Shown here: piece after piece, positions 1 to 6,852 of the stretch
Position numbering within the stretch: position 1 is the first letter of the stretch
How the letters are laid out: every line of letters begins with the position of its first letter
Source of the DNA: Candidatus Uhrbacteria bacterium
GTDB taxonomy: Bacteria > Patescibacteriota > Patescibacteriia > 2-12-FULL-60-25
Length of the DNA: 7,489 nucleotides
Assembly: GCA_903828685.1 (NCBI GenBank)
Contig: CAIKNB010000063.1
Location: forward strand, 1-7,489
Direction: 5' to 3'
Made by a program: the position numbers and the translations under genes
Notes under the pieces: model-generated
Databases searched by the model: none
Told to the model about the DNA's origin: nothing
The model's input: the letters and a program-made list of their open reading frames with translations, nothing else

Positions 1-483
1 CTGATTAGAGCCTTTTCGGACGAGTTCGAAGAGTGCATTTCCCTGACCACTCGGCCGCGCCGCGGTCCTGAAGACGACAAGTTTTACCGGTTCATCACGC
101 CGGACAAGCTGCGCGAAAAGCAGGAGGCCGGCAAACTCATCCAGCAGGTTGAGTACGCCGGAAACTTCTACGCCAACGATAGGGACCTGACCGACCGGCA
201 GCTCAAACGCAGCCATTGCGTGATGGCGCTGACCGAACAAGGCGTCAAGAACTTTATCGACGCGGGCTATGACGTCATAGTCATCCGCATCCTGCCGCGC
301 GGCTACGAGGCCACATCCGACGAGCAGCGCCTGCAGGCGGATCAAGACCGCGCCAAAATGAGCATCCCGGTGCATATCGAGATCCTCAATTCCTTTGCCC
401 CTGGCGGACTCGAATCGGCGACCGTGGAACTGAAGCGCCTCATAAAGCGCATCATCTCCCCGCCGCAGCATCCCGCAACCTAA
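1..483 (+). CDS. Guanylate kinase-like protein, 5'-truncated by the window edge
   Basis: The frame is open from base 1 and ends at TAA 481-483, giving 160 visible residues. It resembles the guanylate kinase family, which transfers phosphate from ATP to GMP in the cytoplasm. Visible signatures are SLTTRPRRG (14-22), an FYRF Tyr (29), the segment LIQQVEYAGNFYAN (46-59), QGVK (80-83), the core strand VIVIRILP (92-99) and a C-terminal helix like that of the family. By eye against yeast GMK, the N-terminal P-loop and about 20 residues lie outside the window. Ser14, Arg18, Arg21 and Tyr29 match GMP-binding positions. The usual Glu of the FIEWA-type motif is Gln48, and the Asp residues before QG are replaced (Ala76, Thr78). 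The Arg-rich lid is poorly conserved. It is therefore either a divergent guanylate kinase or a paralogue with another role. The family call is fairly secure; canonical activity is not. It faces secA tail-to-tail. Confidence 0.75.
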   Translation: MIRAFSDEFEECISLTTRPRRGPEDDKFYRFITPDKLREKQEAGKLIQQVEYAGNFYANDRDLTDRQLKRSHCVMALTEQGVKNFIDAGYDVIVIRILPRGYEATSDEQRLQADQDRAKMSIPVHIEILNSFAPGGLESATVELKRLIKRIISPPQHPAT

Positions 484-484
484 A

Positions 485-528
485 AGCCCCGCGACTTCAC
501 ACTTGAAGACACGGGGCTGATTTTTTTC
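485..528. terminator. Rho-independent terminator between convergent genes
   Basis: The stem AGCCCCG (485-491) pairs with CGGGGCT (512-518). It is extended inside by CTTCA (495-499) with TGAAG (504-508) around a four-base CACT loop, with mismatches between the two parts. On the + strand GA and seven T follow (521-527), a classic terminator two bases after the guanylate-kinase-like stop codon. On the - strand the stem is followed by TTTA only, so it may also stop secA transcription, less efficiently. Confidence 0.9.
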
Positions 529-542
529 TTACATCTCGCCTC

Positions 543-3281
543 CTATGCGCCGTGGCACTTCTTGAACTTCAATCCGCTGCCGCACGGACACAAATCATTG
601 CGGCCCACGTTCTTGAACTTATCCGCGTCGGGATTTGACGGCTGGCCCGCGGTACTGTCGGCGACCGCATCCTTGGCCGGTCCGGAAAAATACAAGCCGC
701 TCTGACCGCGCACCTTGGTTTGTTCCTCAAGCCGGGAGACTTCCTGCACCAATTGGATCTTGAAGATGGTGCTGGCCACTTGCTTGTCGATCATGGCCAA
801 AAGCTCGTTGAACATGCGATAAGCTTCGCGCTTATATTCCACAAGCGGATCGCGTTGTCCGTAGCCTTGAAGCCCGATTCCGTGGCGCAGATGATCCATG
901 GAATCCAGATGCTCGACCCAGAGCGTGTCGCTGGCATGAAGCAAGATGGCTTTTTCCACGTCGCTCATGCGCACCGGGTTGCCCACCGCATCTTCAATTT
1001 GCGCATATGCCTGATTTACCAAGCGCATAACGGCCTCGATGATGGACGTACGCTTGGTCACAATATCAGCTTTGGTTTCAAGTGTTTTGGAGACTTCGGC
1101 CAGCGCGCCCTTGATATCCAGATTGGGTATAAGCAGGGCTTTGCATGCCGTTTCCACCTCATCCAAATGCCAGGCCGATGGTTCTTCTTCGGCCGTATGG
1201 AACAGCACGATTTGCTCAATCTCCCCTTCCACAGCCTGCAGCACGATCTTTTTTAGCGGCCGTACGCCTTCGGTGGTGCGCTCGGCCGATAAACGCAAAA
1301 CATCACGTCGCTTATTGTAGATCACGGTGCGATGGCGATTGAGTACGTCATCGTATTCCAACAAGTGTTTGCGGATATCGAAGTTGTGGCCTTCCACTTT
1401 CTTTTGCGCTGATTCGATGGCCCGCGAAAGCACGCGGCTCTCGATAGGCTGATCGTCGGGTAAGCCCAGCATGTCCATGCGCTTCTTCATGGTGTCAGAG
1501 CCAAAGATGCGCATGAGGTCGTCTTCCATGGACACGCAGAATTGACTTGAGCCCGGATCGCCTTGGCGTCCGCAACGGCCGCGCAGCTGGTTGTCGATGC
1601 GGCGCGATTCATGGCGCTCCGTACCCAGCACATGCAGACCGCCCAAAGCTTTGACCTCTTCAGCTTCTTTCGGCTCAGGAGGATTGCCGCCCAAGATGAT
1701 ATCCACGCCGCGTCCTGCCATGTTGGTGGCGATGGTCACGGCACCTTTGCGGCCAGCCTGGGCAATGGTTTCGCCTTCGCGTTCATGGTTCTTGGCGTTG
1801 AGCAGGCTGTAAGGAATACCTTCGGTCTTGAGCAATTCGCCTAGGATTTCGTTCTTTTCGATGGACGCAGTGCCGACCAGGATGGGCTGACCCTTATCAT
1901 GTCGCGCTTTGATCTCCTGCACCACGGCTTTGAATTTTCCGATTTCATTCTTGTATACGCGGTCAGGCAAATCTTTGCGCTGTGCCGTCTTGTTGGTGGG
2001 GATGGTCAGGACTTCCAGTTTGTAAATTTTATGGAATTCTTCGGCTTCGGTCACGGCCGTACCGGTCATGCCGGCCAGCTTGTCGTACATGCGGAACAAA
2101 TTTTGGAACGTGATGGTGGCCATGGTCACGGATTCGCGTTGGATAGGCACGCGTTCCTTGGCTTCGATAGCTTGGTGCAGACCTTCGGAATAGCGACGGC
2201 CATGCATCAAGCGTCCCGTGAATTCATCCACGATGATAACCTCGCCTTCTTTGACCACGTAATCTTTGTCCAGCTTGAACAGCGTGTGCGCGCGCAAAGC
2301 TTGTTCGAGATGATGCACGAGCTTCACGCCGCCTTGCACGTACAAGTTATCCACGCCCAGCATCTTTTCGATCTTAGTGATGCCATCGGCGGTCAAAGTT
2401 GCGGTCCGCAGCTTTTCATCGATAACGTAATCAGTCGAGGCTTCCAAGCGCGCCACCATCTCGGCGAAACGGTAATACAACTCCGCAGCTTCCTCGGCCG
2501 GCGCCGAAATGATGAGCGGCGTGCGCGCTTCGTCGATAAGGATGGAGTCGACTTCGTCCACGATTGCGTAATTGAGTTCACGCTGCACCGTATCTTCCAG
2601 CGTGGTGACCATGTTGTCGCGCAGATAGTCAAAACCGAATTCGTTGTTGGTGCCGTAGGTGATGTCTGCGGTGTAGGATTCGCGGCGGCTCACCGGGCGC
2701 AGATAATCCATGTCCACGCGGAAGCTGCCCGTGGCGTCACGTTCTTCGTCGTGCTGCGGTTCGGCTTTGAATTCCGGATCGTAGCGGAAGCCGCTCTCAT
2801 GCTGGATGCAGCCGATAGAGAGTCCGAGTGCGAAATATACTTGACCCATCCATACCGTATCGCGCCGCGCCAGATAATCGTTGACCGTAACCAGATGCAC
2901 GCCTTTGCCGGTCAATGCGTTGAGATAGATGGCGGCTACGGCAGTCAGCGTCTTGCCTTCGCCAGTCCTCATCTCGGCGATCATGCCGCGATGCATCACG
3001 ATGCCGCCGATAAGCTGCACGTCGAACTGACGCTGCTTAAGCATGCGCCACGAAGCCTCGCGGACCACGGCGAATGCCTCAGGCAAAATATCATCCAAAG
3101 TCTCGCCTTTGGCCAGGCGATCTTTGAATTCAACTGTCTTACCCTTCAAACCCTCATCCGTCAGCGTCTTAACCGAAGGCTCTAAGGCGTTAATTTGGTC
3201 TATAATGGGCTGAATCTTAGCTATCTCTTTGGCATTCGGGTCGCCGAAAATCTTGGTAAATATGCTCATAAGTAGAGGCAT
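543..3281 (-). CDS. secA: Protein translocase ATPase subunit SecA
   Basis: SecA is the ATP-driven motor that pushes unfolded preproteins through the SecYEG channel at the cytoplasmic face of the membrane. The 912 residues are near the usual length. Seen in order: Walker A MRTGEGKT (104-111), DYLARRD (135-141), [18 protein letters not shown] (207-224), Walker B with VDEVDS (241-246), DEFTGR (352-357), GMTGTA (404-409), MAGRGVDI (521-528), the arginine-finger region [17 protein letters not shown] (565-581), the helical scaffold/wing domains, and a C-terminal zinc motif with Cys898, Cys900, Cys909 and His910. The zinc tail usually binds SecB or ribosomes. The first ATG (3281) is chosen because AAGG lies 6 bases upstream; the in-frame ATG at 3269 (MSIFTKIF) looks more like family N-termini but has no SD. 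A charged insertion of about 31 residues sits in nucleotide-binding domain 1. It stands alone after a small secreted-protein gene and ends in TAG. Confidence 0.98.
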   Translation of the reverse strand: MPLLMSIFTKIFGDPNAKEIAKIQPIIDQINALEPSVKTLTDEGLKGKTVEFKDRLAKGETLDDILPEAFAVVREASWRMLKQRQFDVQLIGGIVMHRGMIAEMRTGEGKTLTAVAAIYLNALTGKGVHLVTVNDYLARRDTVWMGQVYFALGLSIGCIQHESGFRYDPEFKAEPQHDEERDATGSFRVDMDYLRPVSRRESYTADITYGTNNEFGFDYLRDNMVTTLEDTVQRELNYAIVDEVDSILIDEARTPLIISAPAEEAAELYYRFAEMVARLEASTDYVIDEKLRTATLTADGITKIEKMLGVDNLYVQGGVKLVHHLEQALRAHTLFKLDKDYVVKEGEVIIVDEFTGRLMHGRRYSEGLHQAIEAKERVPIQRESVTMATITFQNLFRMYDKLAGMTGTAVTEAEEFHKIYKLEVLTIPTNKTAQRKDLPDRVYKNEIGKFKAVVQEIKARHDKGQPILVGTASIEKNEILGELLKTEGIPYSLLNAKNHEREGETIAQAGRKGAVTIATNMAGRGVDIILGGNPPEPKEAEEVKALGGLHVLGTERHESRRIDNQLRGRCGRQGDPGSSQFCVSMEDDLMRIFGSDTMKKRMDMLGLPDDQPIESRVLSRAIESAQKKVEGHNFDIRKHLLEYDDVLNRHRTVIYNKRRDVLRLSAERTTEGVRPLKKIVLQAVEGEIEQIVLFHTAEEEPSAWHLDEVETACKALLIPNLDIKGALAEVSKTLETKADIVTKRTSIIEAVMRLVNQAYAQIEDAVGNPVRMSDVEKAILLHASDTLWVEHLDSMDHLRHGIGLQGYGQRDPLVEYKREAYRMFNELLAMIDKQVASTIFKIQLVQEVSRLEEQTKVRGQSGLYFSGPAKDAVADSTAGQPSNPDADKFKNVGRNDLCPCGSGLKFKKCHGA

Positions 3282-3287
3282 TCTAGA

Positions 3288-3291
3288 CCTT
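3288..3291 (-). promoter_or_regulatory. Ribosome-binding site of secA
   Basis: On the - strand AAGG lies six bases before the ATG at 3281 and 18 before the ATG at 3269. The spacing favours the upstream start. The motif is only four bases long, so the support is moderate. Confidence 0.5.
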
Positions 3292-3293
3292 AA

Positions 3294-3315
3294 TGCCGGA
3301 TTTTACAATCCGGTA
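3294..3315 (-). promoter_or_regulatory. Perfect dyad overlapping a putative secA -10 box
   Basis: CCGGATT (3296-3302) and AATCCGG (3307-3313) form a perfect 7+7 dyad with a four-base spacer, extended by a G-T and a T-A pair to 3294/3315. On the - strand it contains TAAAAT (3305-3300), one mismatch from the -10 consensus, about 18 bases before the ATG; no good -35 box is visible. It could be an operator over the core promoter, an RNA hairpin just upstream of the AAGG ribosome-binding site, or a second hairpin helping the terminator at 3321-3347. These are inferences; only the dyad itself is certain. Confidence 0.45.
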
Positions 3316-3317
3316 AC

Positions 3318-3347
3318 TAAAGAGCGGACCCGCAAGGAGTCCGCTCT
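3318..3347 (-). terminator. Terminator-like hairpin after the Ala-rich secreted protein gene
   Basis: AGAGCGGAC (3321-3329) pairs perfectly with GTCCGCTCT (3339-3347). The loop can add two C-G pairs around four bases, giving 11 pairs with one bulge. It lies 16 bases after the TAA of the upstream gene. On the - strand only a short T run (TTTAGTT) follows, so termination may be partial and some read-through into secA is possible. Confidence 0.65.
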
Positions 3348-3363
3348 ATTCGCTGTCAAAACC

Positions 3364-3879
3364 TTATTTGACTGCTTTGCAAGCTGTTATCGCTGCCTTC
3401 TCTGCTGTGTTGGCTGCAGCCTTGGTTGCCTTCCAAGTTGTTTGGGCGGCTAAGAGGTCAGTCTTATAGGCGGTATTAACCGTTTTAACAGCTGCCGTGT
3501 ATGTCTGGTTGGCTGATTTTACGGTCGCATTATATGCATCCCGAGCTGTTTTCAAGGCTGTCTTATCCTTGTTTGCAGCTGTTTTGGCGGCTGTAAAGGT
3601 ATCCATAGCCGTCTTCTTTGCCGTGTTGCGCGCAGTTAAAGCATCCTTCTTGGCTGCGGTCATCTTGTCCATGGCTGCTTTTTTGGCGTCATTAAAAGCC
3701 TTTAAGCCCGGATTGTACGCATCCTTATATGCAGCCCTGGCGCTCGTCATACACTGCGTGTGCGCAGTTGACTTGGGAGTTTTGGCTGTCATGGCGGTGG
3801 AGGTTGTATCAGCCAACACCGGCGTAGCCACGAGCGAGGCAAGCATGGTGCCCGCGACCAAATATTTGGTCAGATTCAT
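3364..3879 (-). CDS. Secreted Ala/Thr/Lys-rich helical protein of unknown function
   Basis: I do not recognise this 171-residue protein. It begins with a clear Sec signal peptide: Lys5, a hydrophobic core (residues 6-18) and likely signal peptidase I cleavage after VLA (residue 23). The mature part is built almost wholly from Ala, Thr and Lys. Over the whole chain I count 44 Ala, 31 Thr and 24 Lys, about 58 percent. Short units such as TAAK and TARDAYNA recur, suggesting long amphipathic helices or a coiled coil. It is basic and has just two cysteines, Cys43 and Cys167, at the two ends of the mature helical region. AGGG at 3890-3893 lies 10 bases before the ATG. The gene lies between hpf and secA, each side bounded by a hairpin, so it is probably transcribed mostly alone. 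Being exported, it would be a SecA client. The opposite strand also has a long open frame, but the signal peptide supports this one. Confidence 0.8.
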   Translation of the reverse strand: MNLTKYLVAGTMLASLVATPVLADTTSTAMTAKTPKSTAHTQCMTSARAAYKDAYNPGLKAFNDAKKAAMDKMTAAKKDALTARNTAKKTAMDTFTAAKTAANKDKTALKTARDAYNATVKSANQTYTAAVKTVNTAYKTDLLAAQTTWKATKAAANTAEKAAITACKAVK

Positions 3880-3902
3880 AAATATTTTGCCCTAGGGGCG
3901 TT

Positions 3903-3939
3903 AAAAATTCGCGATCCGAGATTAAAATTTCGGATTCGC
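3903..3939 (-). terminator. Rho-independent terminator of hpf (or leader hairpin of the next gene)
   Basis: GCGATCCGA (3911-3919) pairs with TCGGATTCGC (3930-3939), with one bulged base. Three further inner pairs (ATT with AAT) extend it. On the - strand the stem is followed by GAA and then a run of T (3907-3903), 40 bases after the hpf stop. A TATTAT box (3948-3943) lies just upstream of it, so the hairpin could also sit in the 5' leader of the secreted-protein mRNA and act as an attenuator. Confidence 0.7.
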
Positions 3940-3942
3940 CAA

Positions 3943-3948
3943 ATAATA
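3943..3948 (-). promoter_or_regulatory. Possible -10 box for the Ala-rich secreted protein gene
   Basis: TATTAT on the - strand matches the -10 consensus at five of six positions. The hexamer 17-18 bases upstream is a poor -35. Transcription from it would cross the hairpin and T run at 3903-3939 before reaching the ATG at 3879. It is weak evidence, but no better box is visible nearer the gene. Confidence 0.25.
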
Positions 3949-3978
3949 CAAAACTCAAACGCGAATGTTACAGCCAGC

Positions 3979-4293
3979 TTAAGCCTTGCGCTCTTCGCGC
4001 AGCTTTTCCTTTCGCTTCACCACTGATTCGCGTAAATGATCTTTGACCTTATCTATGGCCTTATATAGGTTCTTTTCCGTCTTTTGGACCTTGATGACGT
4101 CTTTAGGCAGCTGCACCACGACCGAACAGGAATAAATCTCGCCTTTGTTATGATGGTGCGTATCCAACCCGATATCCACATCCATGTTCAGGATGCCGTC
4201 AAAAAACTTTTCCACAGACTGCATCTTATCTTCGACGTATTGGCGGATGGCAGGCGTAAGCTCCATGCCAACTGCGCGGATGTTGATAGTCAT
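3979..4293 (-). CDS. hpf: Ribosome hibernation promoting factor, short form (HPF/RaiA family)
   Basis: This family binds the decoding region of the 30S subunit, blocks tRNA and mRNA, and stabilises inactive ribosomes in slow growth. The 104 residues show the S30AE fold pattern. It starts with strand MTINIRAVGMELT, followed by a helix (PAIRQYVEDKMQSVEKFF, 14-31), strands with DVDIGLD (38-44) and YSCSVVVQLP (54-63), and the conserved NLYKAID helix (75-81) leading into a Lys/Arg-rich C-terminal helix that contacts rRNA. It lacks the C-terminal dimerisation domain of the long form, which has about 180 or more residues. No SD precedes the ATG; a good -10 box ends only nine bases upstream, suggesting a leaderless transcript. 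It lies 66 bases after murB and is followed by a hairpin terminator, so it is probably a single-gene unit. Confidence 0.93.
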   Translation of the reverse strand: MTINIRAVGMELTPAIRQYVEDKMQSVEKFFDGILNMDVDIGLDTHHHNKGEIYSCSVVVQLPKDVIKVQKTEKNLYKAIDKVKDHLRESVVKRKEKLREERKA

Positions 4294-4302
4294 AGTACTT
4301 TG

Positions 4303-4331
4303 ATTTTAACCGATGGACCGGCAAAGGTAAA
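4303..4331 (-). promoter_or_regulatory. Putative hpf promoter, close to the start codon
   Basis: On the - strand TTTACC (4331-4326, four of six to the -35 consensus) is separated by 17 bases from TAAAAT (4308-4303, five of six to the -10 consensus). Only nine bases lie between the -10 box and the hpf ATG at 4293. Transcription should therefore begin within about three bases of the start codon. Spacing is optimal, but these are consensus matches read by eye. Confidence 0.5.
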
Positions 4332-4359
4332 ACGGAAGAGTCAAGTCTGAATTCAGGCA

Positions 4360-5340
4360 TCAGAATCCCACCAGCTGCACCTCGTCTTCCAGCATTATCC
4401 CCAGCTCGTCGCGCACTTTCATCTTGATCAAGCTTGTGAGCTGAAGCACGTCCTGCGCACGCGCGCCTCCGGCGTTGATGACAAAGTTGCCGTGCGTATC
4501 GCTGACTTTGGCGGCTCCGACGTTCGTGCCCTTCAAACCCAGCTTGTCGATGAGCCAACCGGCGGAGATCATCTTGCTTTGCAGCATGGCTTCCGGAATT
4601 TCGCCTTGCGACTTCAGCTTCGCGATTTCCGCCTCGTCTTTGAACGCGAAGTTCTTGAACATGCAGCCAGCGCTAAACTCGCCCTGCGGTTGCGTCTGCT
4701 TGCGCTTGTCCTGCAGCTCTTGCGCGCGCGCCTGGACCTTGTCCTTTTCTCCGGGTTTGAGCGAGAGCAGGGTTTTTAATATCACAAAAGGCTGATGTTT
4801 GAATGCGCTGTCGCGATACGCGAACTTGCACTGGTCTTTGGGCAGCGCTGATTTTTTTGCCGTATCCGTGTCATACACGTCCACAGTAACCACCAGGTCC
4901 TTCATCTCACTGCCAAAACATCCGGCGTTGCCGCAGATGGCGCCGCCCATGGTCCCAGGCACGGTCGTCCCCCACTCAAATCCAGAAAGCCCGGCTTCGA
5001 CCGCGGCTTTAGCCACGAGCGTGGTCAACGCACCGGCCGACGCCACAACCGTACGCTCACGAACCGTAAAAGAACGATCCGCGTAGACAATGACCAAGCC
5101 TTTATAACCGTCGTCTGAAATCAGGACGTTGGAACCGCCGCCCAATACGTACCAAGGCACATTTTGCGCCTTGGCTGTCTCGATAGCGCCCACTAAGTCG
5201 TCAATGTTTTGTGCCTGGAAAAAAAGCTGCGCCGGTCCGCCGATTTTTAGCGAAGTGTACGCGGCCAGCGATTCGTCGCGTGTAGCTTCGGGAAACAACG
5301 AGATGAAAGTCTTGATTTGTTGTTCGGATAATGCGTGCAT
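4360..5340 (-). CDS. murB: UDP-N-acetylenolpyruvoylglucosamine reductase MurB
   Basis: MurB uses NADPH and bound FAD to reduce UDP-GlcNAc-enolpyruvate to UDP-MurNAc, the second committed cytoplasmic step of peptidoglycan synthesis. The 326 residues carry YTSLKIGGPA (28-37), the FAD loop LGGGSNVLISD (66-76), EWGTTVPGTMGGAICGNAG (122-140), YRDS with Tyr175 and Arg176, SAGCMFKN (223-230), AGWLIDKLGLKG (260-271), SDTHGNFVIN (280-289), and the C-terminal LEDEV with the catalytic Glu320. The proton-donor position, Ser in E. coli, is Cys226. About 29 residues, probably a lineage insertion, lie between the SAGCMFKN motif and the LIDKLGLKG motif. A single YRDS type without the long extra loop suggests the shorter class of MurB. 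It starts five bases after the murC stop without a clear SD, so translation is probably coupled to murC. It ends in TGA. Confidence 0.97.
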   Translation of the reverse strand: MHALSEQQIKTFISLFPEATRDESLAAYTSLKIGGPAQLFFQAQNIDDLVGAIETAKAQNVPWYVLGGGSNVLISDDGYKGLVIVYADRSFTVRERTVVASAGALTTLVAKAAVEAGLSGFEWGTTVPGTMGGAICGNAGCFGSEMKDLVVTVDVYDTDTAKKSALPKDQCKFAYRDSAFKHQPFVILKTLLSLKPGEKDKVQARAQELQDKRKQTQPQGEFSAGCMFKNFAFKDEAEIAKLKSQGEIPEAMLQSKMISAGWLIDKLGLKGTNVGAAKVSDTHGNFVINAGGARAQDVLQLTSLIKMKVRDELGIMLEDEVQLVGF

Positions 5341-5345
5341 ATGGT

Positions 5346-6803
5346 TTATTTCGTCATTAAGCCACGAATCTCATCATCTATGTCACCAGCGCCCATGATG
5401 ATAGCTGCATCTCCGGGCTCAAGCAAAGTCTTGAGCCGCGCCACGGCAGATGCCGGATCCGGCGAATATTCCACAAGACGTTTGACACCGCGCGCCTCAT
5501 CGCGCAGCTTGACGGCTTGGACCAGAATCTTGGAAGAAACTTCAGCATCTTCAGAAGCATCGCGGCCGGCCACATCGTAAATCTCGCATAAGACAACCAC
5601 GTCCGCTCCATCGAAAGATGGGATAAAGTCATTGAACAAATTTTTGGTGCGGTTGCGATGGTGCGGCTGGAAGCACAACACCAGGCGAGCTTGAGGAAAT
5701 ATCTCGCGCGCCGCAGCCAGCGTGGATGAGACGGCTGTCGGATGGTGCCCGTAATCGGAAAAGACATTCGCGCCGTTAAACTCTCCCAGCAGTTCAAAAC
5801 GCCGCCAGATGCCGTTAAATCGCTCTAGAGCCTGCGCCACCTCGTGATACTGCGCTCCGAGCTGCAAAGCCAATAGCGCCGCGCCTGCGGCATTCATGGC
5901 GTTATGCGAGCCATGGACGCGCAACACGAAACGATAGGCCACAGAGCCTTTGGACAAGGTCATCCATGTGGCGCCGTCCTTCCTTTCATGCGCTACAACC
6001 CAAGGCTCTTCGATTATTCCCTTATTCGTACGAATTAGACCAAGGCTGTCAACAAAGGTAATTATGCGCACTTGCCGCTCACGAAGCTGCGCGCCATCTC
6101 GCTCCAAAAGCTTCTGGGTTTGCTCATCCCCGATATTGGCCACCACTATCCCCGCATCTTGAACATTGCTTAGCATCTGGCTGAAGGCGCCGACATAATC
6201 ATCCAACGTGGGATAGACGTCGGTGTGATCAAGCTCGATGTTATTGATGATGGCTGCGTATGGATGGAACTCCAGGAAGTGCCGCGCATACTCGTCGCCT
6301 TCGATGACGAAATTCGTTCCATGTTCCGCGAGCCGTGAACTTAGACGCAGATTTCCGTCAGCGAATCCCGGCACCTTACTGCCTACTATTACCGTAGGAT
6401 CAAATCCGGAACTATCCAGCGCCAAACCAAGCATGGCTGTTGTCGTGCTTTTGCCGTGCGTTCCTGTCACCAATATGGTTTTGTCATCTTTGAACCAAGC
6501 TGCCAAAAAACTGAAATTCGTGTATTCGGGCAAACCGCGGCGTTGTGCTTCGACGTGTTCCGGGTTGGATGCGGGCGCAGCCGAAGTGTGGATCAGGATC
6601 TCTGAATCTTTAGGGACGTTCTCTGCCGCGTGGCCGAAACTGACCGAAACGCCGCGCGCGCGCAGCAGTTTTACCTGTTCATTCTCCGCTACGTCAGACC
6701 CTGTGACTTTGACGCCCTGCGCAAGCAATAGTTTGGCCACGGCCGACATATTTATGCCGCCGATACCTACCAGATGCGCGGTTTTGATGTGACGGATATC
6801 CAT
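5346..6803 (-). CDS. murC: UDP-N-acetylmuramate--L-alanine ligase MurC
   Basis: MurC joins L-alanine to UDP-MurNAc using ATP, the first step of the stem peptide, directly after MurB. Counted from the ATG at 6803 it has 485 residues. It shows an N-terminal Rossmann domain with VGIGGINMSAVA (12-23) and TGSD (34-37), the ATP P-loop VTGTHGKSTTT (112-122), EGDEYARHFLEF (168-179), the INNIELDHTDVYPT region (186-199), HGSHNAMNAAGA (297-308), DYGHHPTAV (350-358), FQPHHRNRTKNLF (378-390) and IIMGAGDID (468-476). The SSKILVQAV segment and the FQPH motif favour MurC over the related Mpl. The start is uncertain. ATG 6803 gives a family-like N-terminus but no SD. ATG 6848 would add 15 basic residues and has GGAGGGG eight bases upstream, but that motif is inside a terminator stem. 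A weak promoter (TTGAAA, 17 bases, TATGCG) would fit the 6803 start. It leads a two-gene unit with murB. Confidence 0.94.
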   Translation of the reverse strand: MDIRHIKTAHLVGIGGINMSAVAKLLLAQGVKVTGSDVAENEQVKLLRARGVSVSFGHAAENVPKDSEILIHTSAAPASNPEHVEAQRRGLPEYTNFSFLAAWFKDDKTILVTGTHGKSTTTAMLGLALDSSGFDPTVIVGSKVPGFADGNLRLSSRLAEHGTNFVIEGDEYARHFLEFHPYAAIINNIELDHTDVYPTLDDYVGAFSQMLSNVQDAGIVVANIGDEQTQKLLERDGAQLRERQVRIITFVDSLGLIRTNKGIIEEPWVVAHERKDGATWMTLSKGSVAYRFVLRVHGSHNAMNAAGAALLALQLGAQYHEVAQALERFNGIWRRFELLGEFNGANVFSDYGHHPTAVSSTLAAAREIFPQARLVLCFQPHHRNRTKNLFNDFIPSFDGADVVVLCEIYDVAGRDASEDAEVSSKILVQAVKLRDEARGVKRLVEYSPDPASAVARLKTLLEPGDAAIIMGAGDIDDEIRGLMTK

Positions 6804-6852
6804 GGCGCATAGCTTACGCGATGGTCGCATATGACGCAAAAATTCCATTTTC

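Noticed and set aside
1899..3185. 428-codon open frame on the + strand opposite secA
   Set aside because: The - strand frame is unmistakably SecA with all its motifs. The + frame has no recognisable domain and arises from codon bias of the antisense strand.
3354..3359. Perfect TTGACA (-35 consensus) on the - strand just after the secreted-protein stop
   Set aside because: No -10-like hexamer lies 15-19 bases downstream; that stretch is the terminator stem.
3497..3895. 132-codon hydrophobic + strand frame resembling a membrane protein
   Set aside because: It is the mirror of Ala/Thr/Lys codons. The - strand frame has a proper signal peptide, a plausible RBS and neighbours on the same strand.
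4347..4356. CTGAATTCAG palindrome after murB
   Set aside because: It is short, cannot form a hairpin with a proper loop and has no T run, so it is not a convincing terminator or operator.
4226..4558. 110-codon - strand frame spanning the murB end and hpf start
   Set aside because: It overlaps both well-supported genes in another frame and has an Arg-rich composition typical of a shadow frame.
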